Shown here in pieces: positions 44,145 to 51,912 of a stretch of DNA of 64,000 nt. Origin of the DNA: Methanofastidiosum sp. Its GTDB lineage: Archaea > Methanobacteriota_B > Thermococci > Methanofastidiosales > Methanofastidiosaceae. The position numbers and the translations under genes were made by a program. The stretch lies in the NCBI GenBank assembly GCA_035362715.1, contig DAOSDU010000008.1:24815-88814 (forward strand). Reading direction: 5' to 3'. The notes below the pieces were generated by a model, which was not told the origin of the DNA, did not search any database, and saw only the letters and a program-made list of their open reading frames with translations. Each line of letters begins with the position of its first letter. Position 1 is the stretch's first letter.

Positions 44145-44968
44145 GCAAAATATTAATTGTTGATGACACAGCAGATAATGTAAAACTTATCAAGGCGATG
44201 ATAAAGTCAGTTGCAACAGAAATCGAAGTTGCCGTTGATGGCGAAGAGGCCCTAAACAAGATTACTAATAATGATTATGATATTATACTTCTCGATATAA
44301 TGCTGCCAAAGATATCAGGGATTGACGTTTTGAAACGGGTCAGAGAAAAAGATATTGACATCCCCATAATAGTCATGACAGCCTACGGCTCAGAGGAGCT
44401 AGCAGTTGAAACACTTAGAGAGGGTGGAGATGACTATCTTATTAATAAGCCAATAAGGACAGAAGACCTCCTTGAAGCGATAAACAAAGCACTTGAAAAG
44501 AGAAAAGCAAAGAATCTTGAAGATGACTTCACAAACGAGGACGCTTATTCTATGGTCTCAGAATTTGAAAATAATTTGAGAGAGTTCATTTTAGAGGCAT
44601 TAAAAAGAAAGTACGGCCTTTCCTGGTGGGATAGAGGAATTCCAAACTTCATAAAGTCAATCTGTTTGAAAAGGCAAAACGACGCAATCGTCAGAAAAAG
44701 AGAAGTTTACCCGCCGCTATTTTATACAGACTTCTCCCATTACCTCCCAATAATTCTCTTTAAGAACAATGAAAAAGAGATAGACAACTGGAAGGATGTC
44801 TTTGAATATTATTTTGTAAGCATCGGCTGGATTAAAGGCCGATTGATTGAATTAACAGAAATTAGAAACGAGATTGTCCATCCGAAAAAAATGACCAAGA
44901 GGCAGTTTAAGAAGATGAAGTTATACATAGACGAGATCAATGAGTATATGGATAGGCCTCATGATTAA
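44141..44968 (+). CDS. Response regulator with HEPN-like output domain
   Basis: 275 residues. The receiver domain (1-120) has D8/D9, phosphorylation site D52 in LLDIMLP, Thr in VMTAYG and Lys in INKPIR. The output region (about 130-270) has no DNA-binding fold signature. It is helical with FENNLREFILEALKRKYGLSWW at its start (split near residues 141-162) and RNEIVH (242-247), an R-x4-H motif of HEPN RNase-type domains, resembling Swt1-type HEPN. The regulator may thus control an RNA-directed activity or protein contact instead of transcription. It is coupled to the kinase gene (ATGA) and overlaps the convergent methyltransferase gene by 32 bp. Confidence 0.75.
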   Translation: MSKILIVDDTADNVKLIKAMIKSVATEIEVAVDGEEALNKITNNDYDIILLDIMLPKISGIDVLKRVREKDIDIPIIVMTAYGSEELAVETLREGGDDYLINKPIRTEDLLEAINKALEKRKAKNLEDDFTNEDAYSMVSEFENNLREFILEALKRKYGLSWWDRGIPNFIKSICLKRQNDAIVRKREVYPPLFYTDFSHYLPIILFKNNEKEIDNWKDVFEYYFVSIGWIKGRLIELTEIRNEIVHPKKMTKRQFKKMKLYIDEINEYMDRPHD

Positions 44969-46088
44969 AATTCTTTATTTCATAAATCCTTCTTCTCATT
45001 TCCCTTATTCTTTCACTTGACGTGTCGTATCCCTTTTGACATTTTTTGCAGATGCACTCCTCTTTTTGTGGGCAGATTATATATTCTGAAGATTCTTTTG
45101 TGAGCCCAAAATCTTCCAGTCTTTTTCTTAAAGAGGTGTCACTGCCTGAAAAGGCATCTTCAAAATTTACTATACTTCTTTTTGAGGAAGGGAGCAGGTA
45201 TTTATTCTTCATAAATGCCCTCTCTTCTAGCCTCTTTAGGATTGTCTCTTCTGGAGTTTCTGCTTTTCTGTAGGGTATCCCAAGCTCAGTTAATGCAATG
45301 ATCCTCTCCTCGTAAGAATCAATGGGTAACTCTTCTTTGGATCTGGATGCGATCGTTCCCTCGACTTTTTTTAATGGCAGATTAACTTTTCCAATGTTTA
45401 GGTAACAAGATAGAGCAGACCTTATAGCATAGTTTGATAGATACGTCAGGAATATACCATTTTCCTCTAGCCTATCCACCATGCACTTTACAGATTCTAT
45501 TGTGAAAAGTTCAGGTGAAACTTCTGATTTGTATGGGTCAAAAAATATTACATCAAATTTATCCTGCATGTTGGAAAGAACTTCTTCCGCCTCACCTACA
45601 TGAAGCCTTAGATTTGGGTCATTTCCATATGCGAGATTTTTAATTAATCCCATTTCATGTAATTTATTTTCTACAGCACCCTTTATCCTTTCAAACTCAG
45701 GAGCCAAAAATGAATAGTTTTCAGGGAGGGGTATTATGAGGGAGACTGCAGATATCTCCCAAAACTTTTCCACCATATCTATCCTTAATTTTGGGTTATG
45801 GTGGAGGGCGTAAAGCGCGTTGTAGCCAAAACCGCTACATATGTCAAGAAGTCTCTTTCTTTCAGCTATCCTTGAAGGAATCGAGTATGCATGAAGCCTT
45901 TCTTTTAGCGCCCCGATATATGAGTGCATCGTGTCCTGAAACTTTAGGGAAAGAGAGCCGTCATCAGTTGTTATGAACTCCTTTTGTATATCAAGAAAGA
46001 AATTTCTCCTTGACTCTAACACCTCTTTCTTTGAGAGGGATCTATTATTTTCAAATTCAAAATAATCAGAAATTATTGAAAGATCCAT
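44937..46088 (-). CDS. MnmC-like SAM-dependent methyltransferase
   Basis: 383 residues. The N-terminal part has TTDDGSLSLKFQDTMHSYIG, like the entry of the MnmC/DUF752 methyltransferase family. The SAM-binding motif I is LLDICSGFGYNALYALH, followed by FDVIFFDPYKSEVSPELFT (motif IV region). The C-terminal tail has clustered cysteines (CPQKEECICKKC) that may bind metal. The family includes tRNA wobble-uridine modification enzymes; the archaeal substrate is not established. It starts 3 bp after the PP-loop gene's end on the same strand, so both may act in tRNA modification. Confidence 0.75.
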   Translation of the reverse strand: MDLSIISDYFEFENNRSLSKKEVLESRRNFFLDIQKEFITTDDGSLSLKFQDTMHSYIGALKERLHAYSIPSRIAERKRLLDICSGFGYNALYALHHNPKLRIDMVEKFWEISAVSLIIPLPENYSFLAPEFERIKGAVENKLHEMGLIKNLAYGNDPNLRLHVGEAEEVLSNMQDKFDVIFFDPYKSEVSPELFTIESVKCMVDRLEENGIFLTYLSNYAIRSALSCYLNIGKVNLPLKKVEGTIASRSKEELPIDSYEERIIALTELGIPYRKAETPEETILKRLEERAFMKNKYLLPSSKRSIVNFEDAFSGSDTSLRKRLEDFGLTKESSEYIICPQKEECICKKCQKGYDTSSERIREMRRRIYEIKNFNHEAYPYTH

Positions 46089-46091
46089 TTG

Positions 46092-47069
46092 TTAATCCCT
46101 CTCAAACCTGAATATGCTTCTAAGTGAGATCAATCCTTCGTTTGACTCTAATATCCCGGCCCGGACTTCCCGTAATACCCTGTGCGCAGTGAAAAACTTT
46201 TTTGATGGGTGTAATCTATGCACTTCTTTTAATAGAGGGCACCCAAACCCGGGCGACTCGTACCCGGGTATTCTTGCCGAGAGGTACTTCATATCCTTTT
46301 TCTTGAGCGCTAATAGAGATGGGAGATTAATCCTTATCATCCCGTTTTTAATCAAGATTGTTTGGGAACCTGTAGGCAATAAATCTCCAAATGCAATTGC
46401 GGATATACCGCGCTCTCTTGTAGCTTCAATTATGACATCTTCCATGTGTTTGTGGCACCTCCCGCATGGATGGTACCTTCCTTCAAGTGCACCTTTCACA
46501 ATCTCTGAGATGTCGCCATCTATGTACTCATGTGGTGTTAAAAGATGTGTAACAACATTTTGAATTATAGACCTTGTTCTTTTGGGAACCATCATATCGG
46601 AAGGATAATAAGTTAGAGCAATTACATTAAATCCCATTTCTTTTAACAGATAAAGGGTAGCGGTGCTGTCAGAGCCCCCTGAATAGGATACAGCGACTGT
46701 AATATCCTTATCAATAGTCTTTCTTTTCTTTTGGATATAGTCTCTAAAAAATTCAAGAATGTCCTTGTTTTGCCCTGTAGCTTTTTTCAACAATTTTTCT
46801 ATCGTGTTTTGAGATTCCAAAAGCTTTAGCTCACTCACTAACTCTTCAGTACTTTCAATGACAGTGACAGGTTTTCCAATCTCTTCGCTTAGCCTGCCGG
46901 CTACCCAGCCTCCTGGACCTATAAGCATAGATTTGTCTGAGCGGTGGTACCCGCAGATTATAAGGACATCATCATCCTTAATCCATTTTATCCTGGGGCC
47001 TGTAGAGGTGTCCTGGCCAATCTCTTCTCGTATCTTTTTAATCCTCTCTTTTAGCTCTTCTATCTCCAT
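46092..47069 (-). CDS. PP-loop ATPase with N-terminal KH-like region (putative RNA sulfur-transfer enzyme)
   Basis: 325 residues from ATG 47069. An N-terminal part (about 20-90) has a KH-like GxxG segment (MLIGPGGWVAGRLSEEIG). The PP-loop is VAVSYSGGSDSTATLYLL (about 145-162). Cysteines in HPCGRCHKHMED and GFGCPLLKEV could hold a cluster or take part in thiolation, as in TtcA/ThiI-like enzymes. The precise reaction is unknown. The start is set by a TATA-like box shared with the divergent carbonic anhydrase gene, 26 nt away; the TTG at 47084 is unlikely. Confidence 0.7.
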   Translation of the reverse strand: MEIEELKERIKKIREEIGQDTSTGPRIKWIKDDDVLIICGYHRSDKSMLIGPGGWVAGRLSEEIGKPVTVIESTEELVSELKLLESQNTIEKLLKKATGQNKDILEFFRDYIQKKRKTIDKDITVAVSYSGGSDSTATLYLLKEMGFNVIALTYYPSDMMVPKRTRSIIQNVVTHLLTPHEYIDGDISEIVKGALEGRYHPCGRCHKHMEDVIIEATRERGISAIAFGDLLPTGSQTILIKNGMIRINLPSLLALKKKDMKYLSARIPGYESPGFGCPLLKEVHRLHPSKKFFTAHRVLREVRAGILESNEGLISLRSIFRFERD

Positions 47070-47087
47070 TAAATTAAATAACAAAAG

Positions 47088-47100
47088 GTTTATATTAAAT
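47088..47100. promoter_or_regulatory. Shared bidirectional TATA-like element
   Basis: GGTTTATATTAAAT lies about 26 nt from both divergent start codons (47069 minus, 47119 plus). The two starts are 50 bp apart. Both transcripts would be leaderless, as at 2238-2253. Confidence 0.5.
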
Positions 47101-47118
47101 TATTTCCGTATACAAATC

Positions 47119-47610
47119 ATGATAAATGACGAGATGGAGATACATTCTGAAGCTTTTGTTCATGAGAAGGCATTTATCAACGGCAAGATAATAATAGGCA
47201 AAGACTCAAGCATCTGGCCATTTGCAGTTTTAAGAGGCGACATCGAAAGAATAGAGATAGGGGAGGGCAGCAATGTCCAGGACAATGCTGTAGTGCACAC
47301 AGACTTTGGAAAGCCGGCGATTATTGGAAATAATGTTGTCATAGGGCACTGTGCAGTTGTTCATGGTGCAGTCGTTGGAAATAACGTCCTAGTAGGCATA
47401 AATGCAACAGTATTGAGCGGCTCAAGGATAGGAAACAACTGCATAATCGGGGCTGGAGCTGTAGTGAGTGAAAACATGGAGATCCCCGACAATTCAATTG
47501 CAGTTGGAGTTCCAGCAATTGTTATTAAAAGAACTGATGAGAAGGCAGTCGATAGGATAAAGAAAAATGCAGAGTCCTATATCGAGCTATCAAGGAAATA
47601 TAAAAAATGA
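47119..47610 (+). CDS. Gamma-carbonic-anhydrase-like hexapeptide-repeat protein
   Basis: 163 residues from ATG 47119; the frame runs upstream through the divergent gene but without homology. Left-handed beta-helix repeats are evident (IGKDSSIWPFAVLRGDIERI, IGNNVVIG, IGNNCIIGAGAVV). The zinc histidines expected for gamma-class enzymes are in NAVVHTDFG and IGHCAVVHGA. It may hydrate CO2 or belong to the YrdA-like group with unclear activity. It is followed 10 bp later by the cis-prenyltransferase gene. Confidence 0.88.
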   Translation: MINDEMEIHSEAFVHEKAFINGKIIIGKDSSIWPFAVLRGDIERIEIGEGSNVQDNAVVHTDFGKPAIIGNNVVIGHCAVVHGAVVGNNVLVGINATVLSGSRIGNNCIIGAGAVVSENMEIPDNSIAVGVPAIVIKRTDEKAVDRIKKNAESYIELSRKYKK

Positions 47611-47620
47611 TTAGATTACT

Positions 47621-48418
47621 ATGTTCATATCATCACTATCTAAAAACATACCACATTTTATTCTAGGGCCCGCCTATAGGGTATATGAGAAAAAGCTCAT
47701 AGGCGAGATAAAAGAAGAAAAGGTTCCACGCCACGTAGGCCTGATAATGGACGGCAACAGGAGATATGCCGCTTCAAAGGGCATCCCAACGTACCTTGGT
47801 CATGAGATGGGTATGAAAAAGGCTGAGGATCTTTTGGAATGGGCCAATGAGATTGGGATAAAGATAGTGACTTTGTATGCATTTTCAACTGAGAACTTCA
47901 AGAGGGACAGTGAAGAGGTCAACTACATTATGGGAATGCTTGAACGGAAGTTTAAGGAAGCTAGTACCAACAAGAAAATAATTGAAAACGAGGTAAGGGT
48001 AAAAGCCATAGGGAATATTGCAATGCTCCCTGAAAATGTGAAGCAGGCGATAAAAGAAGGGGAATCTGCAACAGAAAAATATGACAATATGACTCTAAAC
48101 ATCTGTGTTGCCTACGGCGGCAGGATGGAGATAATAGAGGCCATAAAGAGAATCCTTGACAGCTGTAACGGCGGTGCAATTGACCCAGAAGAGATAGATG
48201 CAAAGTTACTCAGTGAAAATCTCTTTACAAAGGGGCTTCCAGATCCAGACATCGTAATAAGGACAGGTGGTGAGGTAAGACTCAGTAACTTCCTTCTGTT
48301 TCAGTCAGCCTATGCCGAGTTATTTTTTCTTAATGTTTACTTCCCCCTCATAAGAAAAATCGATTTTTTGAGGGTAATAAGGGATTTTCAGCGAAGAAAT
48401 AGGAGATTTGGAAGATAA
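47621..48418 (+). CDS. uppS: Cis-prenyltransferase (undecaprenyl-diphosphate-synthase family)
   Basis: 265 residues. It condenses isopentenyl diphosphate into long cis-polyprenyl chains used as lipid carriers for glycans, including S-layer glycosylation in archaea. Motifs are HVGLIMDGNRRYA (catalytic Asp and Arg), YAFSTENFKRDSEEVNYIM, NICVAYGGRMEI, and RTGGEVRLSNFLLFQSAYAE. It is probably co-transcribed with the gene for the hexapeptide protein. The upstream pathway is represented by Idi2 at 59 kb and candidate mevalonate genes at 8 and 38 kb. Confidence 0.94.
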   Translation: MFISSLSKNIPHFILGPAYRVYEKKLIGEIKEEKVPRHVGLIMDGNRRYAASKGIPTYLGHEMGMKKAEDLLEWANEIGIKIVTLYAFSTENFKRDSEEVNYIMGMLERKFKEASTNKKIIENEVRVKAIGNIAMLPENVKQAIKEGESATEKYDNMTLNICVAYGGRMEIIEAIKRILDSCNGGAIDPEEIDAKLLSENLFTKGLPDPDIVIRTGGEVRLSNFLLFQSAYAELFFLNVYFPLIRKIDFLRVIRDFQRRNRRFGR

Positions 48419-48497
48419 TTGGATAAGTTTAAAAACTCTAGATGCATTACCTATTTTGTTACATCGGTAAATATTTATCACAATCGTAGGTGTTAGT

Positions 48498-49067
48498 ATG
48501 GTAGAAAGATTTAGGTCAATTACAAGTGTTGGGAGAGGTTTTAGCCGTTATATGGGCTCAATATCAAGGAAGAAAAGAAAGGCTGACAGAATGATAGGCC
48601 TTCTAATTGACGGGCCCAATATCTTGAGGAAAGAATTTGACATTAATCTAGAGGATATAAAAAAGATTCTAGAGGACATGGGGGACATAAGAATCGGAAA
48701 AGTTTTATTGAATCAGTTTGCACCTCATGGCCTTATTGAGGCTATTGCAAACCAGGGCTTTGATGCTATTGTTGTCACAGGGGATATTGATGTCAGGATG
48801 GGTGTTGAAGCCATGGAGATAATTTACAATGAGAATATCAACACCATTGCAATCGCTACAAGAGATGCAGATTTTGTACCTATACTTGCAAAGGCAAAGG
48901 AGCATGGGAAGGAAACAATAGTCATTGGGGCTGAACCTGGATTTTCTATAGCCCTCCAAAACACTTCAGACTTTGTCATCAAGATGGGAAAGATCCCACC
49001 AGAAGTAGTTGAAGAGGAAGCTGAGGAGCTAAGGATTGAGGGCGAAGAACTAGAAGATTCCTATTAA
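48498..49067 (+). CDS. NYN/PIN-like domain protein (TIGR00288 type)
   Basis: 189 residues. After a basic N-terminus (about 1-31) comes the NYN fold: IGLLIDGPNILRKEF with the first catalytic Asp, VVTGDIDVRMGVEAMEI, and IATRDADFVPILAKAKEHGK with the second acidic pair. The archaeal TIGR00288 family keeps these acids and is a likely RNase, though substrates are unknown. The C-terminus is acidic. GGTG lies about 7 nt before the ATG. Its neighbours are an isoprenoid gene upstream and tRNA-related genes downstream. Confidence 0.85.
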   Translation: MVERFRSITSVGRGFSRYMGSISRKKRKADRMIGLLIDGPNILRKEFDINLEDIKKILEDMGDIRIGKVLLNQFAPHGLIEAIANQGFDAIVVTGDIDVRMGVEAMEIIYNENINTIAIATRDADFVPILAKAKEHGKETIVIGAEPGFSIALQNTSDFVIKMGKIPPEVVEEEAEELRIEGEELEDSY

Positions 49068-49118
49068 TTTTTTATTTTCTTAGTAAGTTTTATAAGTTTC
49101 GGGCGCTTTAATAATAGA

Positions 49119-49607
49119 GTGGAAACAAGGGACGAAAATAGTGTTCTTACAAGAACAGAGATGCAGATAATAAAATCTCTGAAACTTTCTTTTAGAACAT
49201 ATGACGATTTGGAGAAGGAAGGGGTTGGTGATTCTAAGACACTTAACTCTGCGATAAATGCACTTTTATCAAAGAGATTAATGTCTCAGATGATCAAAGA
49301 GAATGACCTTGGCTATTCCACAGAATATTTCTTGACGCCCAAAGGGATTGAGATGTCAAAGATTTTATCTCTCATGCGAATCTATAAATTTCCAGACGAG
49401 GGCATGACAAGATTGAAACTCAGAATTTTAGAGTTTTTGGACAAAGAAAAAAAGCTTGAGAAGATAACGGAGTTCCTAGATATAGAAGAGGCGGAAGTCA
49501 AGAGAAATCTTAGAGTGCTTGTCAACACGAATCTTATAAAAAAGGAAGAGGACATCTATTCTATAACTTACCCCGGCGGAAAGTTCTTGAGTTTATTCTT
49601 AAAGTAA
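49119..49607 (+). CDS. Winged-helix-type regulator-like protein
   Basis: 162 residues starting at a GTG placed 26-27 nt from the TATA-like TTTATAAG (49088-49095), so it looks leaderless. Two winged-helix-like stretches are suggested: residues 10-75 (LTRTEMQIIKSLKLS, YDDLEKEGVGDSKTLNSAIN, YFLTPKGIEMSKIL) and 90-160 (LKLRILEFLDKEKKLEKI). No ligand domain is present. It is probably a small DNA- or RNA-binding protein. It precedes the phosphoribosyltransferase gene by 9 bp and may be in the same operon. Confidence 0.65.
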   Translation: METRDENSVLTRTEMQIIKSLKLSFRTYDDLEKEGVGDSKTLNSAINALLSKRLMSQMIKENDLGYSTEYFLTPKGIEMSKILSLMRIYKFPDEGMTRLKLRILEFLDKEKKLEKITEFLDIEEAEVKRNLRVLVNTNLIKKEEDIYSITYPGGKFLSLFLK

Positions 49608-49616
49608 GGCGATTTT

Positions 49617-50084
49617 ATGGACATTCTTTATCTTGAGTGGAGCAAGGTAGATGAAGCGATTTGGACAATGTGTGACCACATAAGAAGGGATTATGATTTT
49701 GACGTCATTGTTGGTATCTCTAGAGGCGGACTAATACCGGCTGTCAGAATTTCCCACATATTCGATAACAAGCGTCTTTTATTAATGGAGGCAAAGTACT
49801 ACAAGGATATAGGTGTAAGGGATGACAAGCCCCGAATAACTCTGCCTTTAAAAAAAGAAGATGTCCTTGGAAAAAAAATCCTCCTTGTAGATGATGTCGC
49901 AGACACAGGTGGAACACTTGTTGCTGTGAAGGATTATATTGAAGGGCTCTCTCCAAAGGAGCTTAGAGTGGCCGTAGTTGCATCAAAACCAATATCGATT
50001 GTAAAGCCAGATTACACTGTTTTTAACACTGACCAATGGATAATATTCCCATGGGAGAAGATGCCTGTGGAGAAGAAGAAATGA
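49617..50084 (+). CDS. Phosphoribosyltransferase (archaeal purine-type)
   Basis: 155 residues. The PRPP-binding motif ILLVDDVADTGGTLVAVKDY and the N-terminal DVIVGISRGGLIPAVRIS define the PRT fold. The protein resembles the archaeal xanthine/hypoxanthine-type family with a C-terminal WIIFPWEK. It would salvage a nucleobase to its nucleotide, but the base cannot be told from sequence. The stop overlaps the thpR start (ATGA), so the genes are coupled. Confidence 0.88.
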   Translation: MDILYLEWSKVDEAIWTMCDHIRRDYDFDVIVGISRGGLIPAVRISHIFDNKRLLLMEAKYYKDIGVRDDKPRITLPLKKEDVLGKKILLVDDVADTGGTLVAVKDYIEGLSPKELRVAVVASKPISIVKPDYTVFNTDQWIIFPWEKMPVEKKK

Positions 50085-50638
50085 GAAGTTTTATCTCAAT
50101 GGATATTACCTCAAAAGAAGTACTGGATAAGATTAAGATTTTTCAGACAAATTTAAAAAATTCAGCATGCCCCATGAAGATCGTCGAGAGGGAAAACCTT
50201 CACCTGACGTTAAAGTTTTTGGGGGAGATTGGCGAATCATCATACAAGAGAATAGTTGATTCCCTTGGACCGTCAATATCAGGGTATTCCTCTTTTGAAG
50301 TCAACTTGAAGGGGACTGGATTTTTCCCAAGCATCTCTGACCTACGGGTAATCTGGGTAGCAATGAATGCGCCCGAGATAGTGTATATACAAAAAGAGAT
50401 TGATGACACTTTAGAATCAATGGGATTTAAAGAGGACAGGAAGTTTGTCCCGCACCTCACAGTTTCAAGGGTGAAAAGCTCACTAAACAAAAAGCCCCTC
50501 CTAAATGTGCTTGATGAGTACAGGGATTATGAGTTTGGAACTGATATGATTACAAAGATAAATCTCAAGAAAAGCACGCTAACACCTTATGGCCCCATAT
50601 ACGAAACTTTAAAAGAATTTGAGCTAAAGAGTGTATGA
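50081..50638 (+). CDS. thpR: RNA 2',3'-cyclic phosphodiesterase (ThpR/LigT)
   Basis: 185 residues from ATG 50081; an earlier in-frame ATG at 50036 lies inside the preceding gene and is rejected. The two HxTx motifs of the 2H phosphoesterase superfamily are HLTLKFLG and HLTVSRV. It opens 2',3'-cyclic phosphates on RNA or tRNA-derived ends. The start and stop both overlap neighbours by ATGA (PRT upstream, CCA enzyme downstream). The link with a CCA-adding enzyme suggests tRNA end repair. Confidence 0.92.
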   Translation: MRSFISMDITSKEVLDKIKIFQTNLKNSACPMKIVERENLHLTLKFLGEIGESSYKRIVDSLGPSISGYSSFEVNLKGTGFFPSISDLRVIWVAMNAPEIVYIQKEIDDTLESMGFKEDRKFVPHLTVSRVKSSLNKKPLLNVLDEYRDYEFGTDMITKINLKKSTLTPYGPIYETLKEFELKSV

Positions 50639-51912
50639 TGTTTTCTAAGATAAAGGCAGATGTCCTAAAAGATATAGTCCCAAGTGATAAAGAGAGGAAG
50701 GAAATAGCTTCTCTTACGAATACGATAGTAAGTCACCTCACAGAAAAAATATCAAAAACCAATCTAAACGCTAGAGTTGAGGTGGTAGGCTCAATTGCAA
50801 AGGACACCTGGATATCAAGGGACAGGGACTTAGACATTTTCATTGTTTTTGACAAGTCAACTCCTTTAGAAGAGCTAAAGAAGATGGGTCTGGCCCTTGG
50901 AAAGATTGAACTTGAGGGCTTCACATCTGAAACAGCCTACGCAAATCACCCCTACACAATAAACAGATTCAAGGAGTTTAAGATTGATGTTGTGCCTTGC
51001 TATGACTCTCTTGAAATAATAACTGCTGTTGACAGAACACCACACCACACAAGGTTTGTCAAGGAGAACGTAGGAGATCTTAGAAATGATGTCAGGCTCT
51101 TAAAACAGTTCATGAAGGGTGTTGGCGTGTATTCATCTGAGCAGAAGATCCAGGGGTTTGCAGGATACCTTTGTGAGCTTCTCATAATCCATTACAAGAG
51201 CTTTGAAAACGTCTTAAAGAACGCATCTGAATGGCAGTACGGGGAATATATAGACATCAAAAATAGTGGGAAAAAAGTCAGCTTCAAGGACCCACTGGTA
51301 GTTATTGACCCTGTGGATTCAAAAAGAAATGTGGCCTCTGCACTTTCTCTTGAGAGGCTTTGCGAATTTATCCATTACTCAAGATTATTTTTAGAATCCC
51401 CTTCAATTGATTATTTCAAAAAGAAGAAAAAATTATTTGTGAAAAGATACCCAAACTCTGAAGTATACGCTGTTGTCTTTCAGGGAGAACTATTGGATGA
51501 TATCATCTTCTCGCAGCTAAGGAAGAGCGCTAAATATATGTTTTCTATATTTGAAAAGAATGACTTCAAGCCCCTTTCATATGGGCTCTTTAAAAAAGGA
51601 GAGGAATCCGGCATCGTATTTGAAATTGAAAGGTATGAGCTTTCTAAAATGGTGAAACATCTGGGTCCAAAGATCTTTGACCACTCTCACTGGGAGAGTT
51701 TTGTCAAAAAGTATGAGAAAACTTTTATTGAAGAGGATAAGGTATACACTTTGAGGGAAAGAGCCCTCCCAACTCCGCATGATGTTATTCTAAGCGTCAT
51801 GTCTGGAAAGGAAGGCCTTGGAAAAAACCTAAAGACGTTACCTTACCGGATAATAAAAGATGATGAGGCACTGTCTTTTTTAGCTGATAAAGAGTTTGAT
51901 ATCTATATCTAA
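50635..51912 (+). CDS. cca: CCA-adding enzyme, archaeal class I
   Basis: 425 residues. The nucleotidyltransferase core has VVGSIAKDTWISRDRDLDIFIVF (GS and DxD-type acids, residues about 49-71) followed by the third acid in FKIDVVPCY. The archaeal body (TPHHTRFVKENVGDLRNDV and KQFMKGVGVYSSEQKIQGFAG) follows. It rebuilds the 3' CCA of tRNA without a template. The gene is coupled to thpR (ATGA) and overlaps the convergent P-type ATPase by 4 bp. ATG 50635 is followed directly by another ATG, either of which could be used. Confidence 0.95.
   Translation: MMFSKIKADVLKDIVPSDKERKEIASLTNTIVSHLTEKISKTNLNARVEVVGSIAKDTWISRDRDLDIFIVFDKSTPLEELKKMGLALGKIELEGFTSETAYANHPYTINRFKEFKIDVVPCYDSLEIITAVDRTPHHTRFVKENVGDLRNDVRLLKQFMKGVGVYSSEQKIQGFAGYLCELLIIHYKSFENVLKNASEWQYGEYIDIKNSGKKVSFKDPLVVIDPVDSKRNVASALSLERLCEFIHYSRLFLESPSIDYFKKKKKLFVKRYPNSEVYAVVFQGELLDDIIFSQLRKSAKYMFSIFEKNDFKPLSYGLFKKGEESGIVFEIERYELSKMVKHLGPKIFDHSHWESFVKKYEKTFIEEDKVYTLRERALPTPHDVILSVMSGKEGLGKNLKTLPYRIIKDDEALSFLADKEFDIYI

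Noticed and set aside
46858..47118. N-terminal extension of the hexapeptide-repeat protein
   Set aside because: It lies antisense within the PP-loop gene and has no repeat character; the TATA box supports ATG 47119.
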